Assembly (NCBI GenBank): GCA_910579465.1
Contig: CAJTUB010000002.1
Location: 6,980-70,979, forward strand
DNA: 64,000 nucleotides
From: an uncultured Lachnospiraceae bacterium
Lineage (GTDB): Bacteria; Bacillota; Clostridia; Lachnospirales; Lachnospiraceae
Direction of reading: 5' to 3'
Position numbers and translations under genes: made by a program. The notes below the pieces were generated by a model. It was not told the origin of the DNA, did no database searches, and saw nothing but the letters and a program-made list of their open reading frames with translations. Every line of letters begins with the position of its first letter. Position 1 is the stretch's first letter. Positions 60,990-64,000 of the stretch are shown piece by piece.

Positions 60990-62468
60990 ATGGCAGAATC
61001 TTTGTATGAAAAGCTGAAAGGGTATGACAAGACCATGCTCCCGATGCATATGCCGGGGCACAAAAGGAACCTTTTACTTTCCGGAGCAGGGGGGTATCTG
61101 GAGGCGCTTAGTGCGGATTGTGATATCACCGAGGTTGCAGGCTTTGACAATCTGGCGGAGCCGGAGGGGATTCTGCGCGCCATAGAGGAGCGCACCGCTG
61201 CGCTCTGGCACAGCGACGAGGCGTATCTTCTGGTCAACGGAAGCACCTGCGGGATTCTTGCGGGCATTTATGCAACAGTGCGGCGCGGCGGGACGGTAAT
61301 TGCAGCAAGGAACTGTCATAAGTCAGTCTATAACGGCCTTCGTCTGCGAGAGGCAAAGGTAGTCTGTCTTTTGCCGGAACAGGACATGGAAACCGGTGCC
61401 TGCGGTCCGGTGACGCCTGCGGCAGTGGAGGAGGCATTGGAGCGCAACCCGGAGGCTCAGCTTGTCATTCTGACCAGCCCGACCTATGAAGGAGTGGTAA
61501 GCGACGTGGTGGGAATCTGTGAGGCAGCGCATGCCAAAGGGGTTCCGGTGCTGGTGGACGCGGCACACGGGGCGCATTTCGGGTTCGGCTCGTTTCCGGA
61601 AAGCGCGGTCTCCTGTGGTGCCGACCTTGTAGTACAAAGCCTGCATAAGACACTGCCCTCCCTGACGCAGACGGCAGTCGCGCACCGGAGCGGGAAGCTG
61701 GTTTCAGGAGCAGCTTACCGGGAAGCAGTGAATTTGTTCCAGACAAGCAGCCCGTCGTATCTTCTGCTGGCTTCCATCGAAGGTTGTATCAGGCTTCTGG
61801 AGGAAAACGGGGAAGCGCTGTTTGCAGACTGGCAGGAGGCGCTTTCGGAGGCGTATGCGCAGGCAGACGCGTTAAAGCACCTTACGCTCATCGGGGCGGA
61901 AAAAAGCAGGACAGGCAGGGCAGGAGGCAGACCGGGAGAAAACAGTTACTCCGGAGCCGGAAAGCCCGGACTTCTCCGTGACAGGAGCAAGCTCGTGGTG
62001 AGCACTGTCTGGACGACGCTTTCCGGGACGGCACTGATGGAGCGGCTGCGCAGGGAGTATCATATCGAGGCGGAAATGGCGCAGGAGCAGTATCTGGTTG
62101 CCATGACCGGGATGGGAGATACCAGGGAGGGACTTTCGCGTTTCGTTGGGGCGCTTCTGGAAATTGACGCCGGGTGCCGTCCGGTGCCGGGGAAAAGGGC
62201 GCCTTATCCGGCGCTGCCGGTCTGCCGTCAGGGTATGGCGGAGGCGGAGGAGCTGCCGTCGGAGGAATGCCGGATTGCGATGTCTGTCGGGAGAACGGCA
62301 GCGGAGTATGTCTGGGCGTACCCGCCGGGGATCCCGCTTTTGGTGCCGGGCGAGGAGATTTCGAAAGAAATGGTGGATTTTTTGCTGCACAAGGAGGAGG
62401 GCGGCGTGCGCCTGCACCGGACAAGCCGAGGGGCTGAAGGGTGGCTGCGGGTACACAGCATCCGGTAG
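60990..62468 (+). CDS. Orn/Lys/Arg decarboxylase (PLP, fold type I)
   Basis: The enzyme of about 492 aa begins SLYEKLKGYDKTMLPMHMPG followed by HKR, has SADCDITEVAGFDNLAEPEG, VNGSTCGILA, VDAAHGAHFG and the PLP lysine in QSLHKTLPSLTQTA. This is the YaaO-like short form of basic amino acid decarboxylases, without the N-terminal wing domain; arginine, lysine or ornithine are possible substrates. ATG 60990 begins the conserved part and is preferred over the in-frame GTG 60909 just after sigK. It ends at a T-rich terminator. Confidence 0.88.
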   Translation: MAESLYEKLKGYDKTMLPMHMPGHKRNLLLSGAGGYLEALSADCDITEVAGFDNLAEPEGILRAIEERTAALWHSDEAYLLVNGSTCGILAGIYATVRRGGTVIAARNCHKSVYNGLRLREAKVVCLLPEQDMETGACGPVTPAAVEEALERNPEAQLVILTSPTYEGVVSDVVGICEAAHAKGVPVLVDAAHGAHFGFGSFPESAVSCGADLVVQSLHKTLPSLTQTAVAHRSGKLVSGAAYREAVNLFQTSSPSYLLLASIEGCIRLLEENGEALFADWQEALSEAYAQADALKHLTLIGAEKSRTGRAGGRPGENSYSGAGKPGLLRDRSKLVVSTVWTTLSGTALMERLRREYHIEAEMAQEQYLVAMTGMGDTREGLSRFVGALLEIDAGCRPVPGKRAPYPALPVCRQGMAEAEELPSEECRIAMSVGRTAAEYVWAYPPGIPLLVPGEEISKEMVDFLLHKEEGGVRLHRTSRGAEGWLRVHSIR

Positions 62469-62500
62469 GATAAAAGGAAAAGGGAAAGGGTCATAGGTTG

Positions 62501-62533
62501 AAGGGGCTGCTGCGCAAGGCGCGGCCTTTTTTC
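62501..62533 (+). terminator. Terminator after the decarboxylase gene
   Basis: An imperfect GC-rich stem (AAGGGGCTGCTGCGC against GCGCGGCCTT) is followed by six or more T residues. Confidence 0.65.
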
Positions 62534-62637
62534 TCTAATCATACAACGGAAGGGATTCTGCCCGTTTGTAAGAATCCGAAGAACATTTATCTAAACCTCA
62601 GGTTGAGTTTTCCTTTTTCAACTTAACTTTGCATGTA

Positions 62638-62666
62638 TTGAAAAATGGATTTTGCGCACATATAAT
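62638..62666 (+). promoter_or_regulatory. Sigma-A promoter of the XRE-fusion regulator
   Basis: TTGAAA at 62638-62643, 17-base spacer, perfect TATAAT at 62661-62666. An inverted repeat GTTGA...TCAAC (about 62603-62622) lies just upstream of the -35 box and could be an operator. Confidence 0.75.
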
Positions 62667-62744
62667 AAGAGAAAACTGCCGGTTATTCTTTCGGAAGACG
62701 GACAAGTCCGGGAGAGCAGGGAGCCCGGGAAGAAGGAGATTAGA

Positions 62745-63998
62745 ATGTTTGATAACAGGAAAGCAGGGAAACAAATAGCGCTATTAAGAAAAAGCAAAGG
62801 GCTGACCCAGGAGGAGGTTGCGGAGCGGTTAAACATAAGTCCCCAGGCGGTCAGCAAATGGGAAAATGGTCGTGCGATGCCGGAGCTGTCTGTGCTGGTG
62901 GAATTATCGGAATTGCTGGACTCTACAATCGACGGAATCCTCTTTCCTGCCTCCCGGCCTGCAGTAAACGCCAATTTTGAGTATACGCTGCTGCCCTATG
63001 CCCCGATTGCAGAGTTTACAGGGAAAAGCTGGCCCCGCAGCATGGCAAAGCCGGCCATCCTTTCCGCCGTAAAGCTTTTTATGGGACTTGAAAAGCACAT
63101 GGATTCCATGAACCGGCAAATAAACGATGATACGGAATATGTCCTCCAATCCGCATTTTCCTCTATCTGCTTCGGATATTCCTGGGAACCTGAAAAGGTT
63201 TTGGAAGATTGTCTTATGGTATATGGATTGACTGCTGAGGTTCATAGACGGACAGACTGTTCCGAAGAAGAGTTTATTCGTCTGGCAGTAGATACGATTT
63301 CAGGCGGATATCCGGTTCTTGTTATCCCGGACGAATATACTGATATGATATTGGCAACGGGCTTTTCCAATCAGGGAAAGATTTTAAGAGGCCTTCCGTT
63401 TCTGGACGGTGATGACGGGAAAAATTCTGTCATGTCCTTTGGACAGCTGAAAAACTTTCCGGAATGGTATGTCAGAAATTCTGATATGCTGCTGATAAAA
63501 CCTTATCCGAAAGAGGTTTCCATCACTGCTAAATGCAGGGAGGCTTTGGAAAAAGGAGTTTCTCTTTTAAGCAATAAAGTGCATAGATTCCAACAGCCGC
63601 TTGTCGGGTACGGACTGGTTATCTATGATAACTGGTGCGATGAACTCCGAAAAGAAAATAATCAAAAACTTAAGGCGATCGAGTGCATGTTTCCTCATAT
63701 CTTTATACACTATGAGGGCAAGCTCCGCATCAGACAATTTCTGGAGCTCTGTATGCAGTTGCTGGAGGGCATGGATAACGGGCCTTTTATGATGGCAATT
63801 TCAAAGTACGAAGAAATGATAGCGATGTGTGAAAAATGTATCCATGGTTTGTTTCCCCAGCCTTCCGGGGACGCAGAAAAAAGCAGTGCCCAACGTCAGA
63901 TTTTAATTGAGCTGTTACAGAGAAGTAAAGAACTGGAGGCAGAGGCTCTGGAAGCACTTGCTTCTGTCGTGCAGAACGTAGCCTCTTCAATTTTTTAG
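62745..63998 (+). CDS. XRE-family HTH protein with large unknown C-terminal domain
   Basis: The 417-aa protein has a clear XRE HTH (about residues 6-62): IALLRKSKGLTQEEVAERLN followed by ISPQAVSKWENGRAMPE. The remaining 350 residues form a soluble domain I cannot name with certainty. Segments such as SICFGYSWEPEKVLEDCLMV and GGYPVLVIPDEYTD, with a conserved-looking Cys and Asp/Glu residues, hint at the butirosin-H/cysteine-peptidase-like families, but no catalytic triad is proven. ATG 62745 has AAGGAG upstream. It has its own promoter and stands alone at the window edge. Confidence 0.7.
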   Translation: MFDNRKAGKQIALLRKSKGLTQEEVAERLNISPQAVSKWENGRAMPELSVLVELSELLDSTIDGILFPASRPAVNANFEYTLLPYAPIAEFTGKSWPRSMAKPAILSAVKLFMGLEKHMDSMNRQINDDTEYVLQSAFSSICFGYSWEPEKVLEDCLMVYGLTAEVHRRTDCSEEEFIRLAVDTISGGYPVLVIPDEYTDMILATGFSNQGKILRGLPFLDGDDGKNSVMSFGQLKNFPEWYVRNSDMLLIKPYPKEVSITAKCREALEKGVSLLSNKVHRFQQPLVGYGLVIYDNWCDELRKENNQKLKAIECMFPHIFIHYEGKLRIRQFLELCMQLLEGMDNGPFMMAISKYEEMIAMCEKCIHGLFPQPSGDAEKSSAQRQILIELLQRSKELEAEALEALASVVQNVASSIF

Positions 63999-64000
63999 GA

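Overview
The window reads as the chromosome of an anaerobic, spore-forming Firmicute of the Clostridia, most likely Lachnospiraceae. This is inferred from gene content and order: ftsE-ftsX beside a PcsB-like hydrolase and a CtpA protease, hrcA-grpE-dnaK-dnaJ behind a perfect CIRCE element, ireB-ruvX-DUF1292, rnjA, the yrrL/trmR/trhP block, a sporulation SigK, and strong AGGAGG ribosome sites with some UUG and GUG starts. Housekeeping DNA is of moderate to high GC. I see no rRNA, tRNA or CRISPR array and no intact insertion sequence.

Layout. 1-2.2 kb is a degraded accessory patch: the 3' end of a hydrolase, a pectinacetylesterase-like protein, a 5'-truncated copy of the hydrolase carrying the same 55-bp end, and a decayed flavin/PNPOx-family gene. 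2.4-7.9 kb holds a CdaR/PucR-type regulator, ftsEX, a coiled-coil M23 hydrolase and a CtpA-type protease. 7.9-10.4 kb is a convergent TetR-regulated ABC transporter. 10.6-13.1 kb carries an RHS-like protein ending in a SleB-type wall hydrolase and an RCC1-like lipoprotein. 13.2-16.1 kb is ACT-protein/hom/apgM-like (threonine branch). 16.3-23.9 kb is a transporter operon with three fusion-type lipoproteins, one large permease and two ATPases, the last carrying a C-terminal AbrB-like domain. folA-ilvE follow.

25.6-38.0 kb is a clearly AT-richer island inserted between ilvE and lepA. It has one consensus promoter with an inverted repeat at the expected start site, a small HTH gene interrupted by an in-frame TGA, a C5-cytosine methyltransferase, a PmeII-type restriction endonuclease, a protein with a CoiA-like zinc finger, a coiled-coil protein, an unknown 343-aa protein, and a 1753-aa DEAH helicase with zinc knuckles and a DUF1998-like C-terminus. 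The genes overlap or abut in one direction. This looks like a restriction-modification core fused to a DISARM-related helicase module plus three unfamiliar proteins, and is the best candidate for an undescribed defence system here.

38.1-64 kb returns to the core genome: lepA, hemW, a membrane protein, the heat-shock operon, prmA-rsmE, a NifS-like desulfurase with thiI, an HPr-like protein lacking the phosphorylated histidine motif, mtaB, ireB-ruvX-DUF1292, rnjA, a MltG-like fragment, trmR, trhP, sigK, a basic amino acid decarboxylase and an XRE-fusion regulator. Its intergenic regions hold strong secondary structures: a nested inverted repeat of about 180 bp after dnaJ, a 54-bp tandem repeat that starts inside prmA, and a repeat shared between the lepA leader and the region after mtaB.
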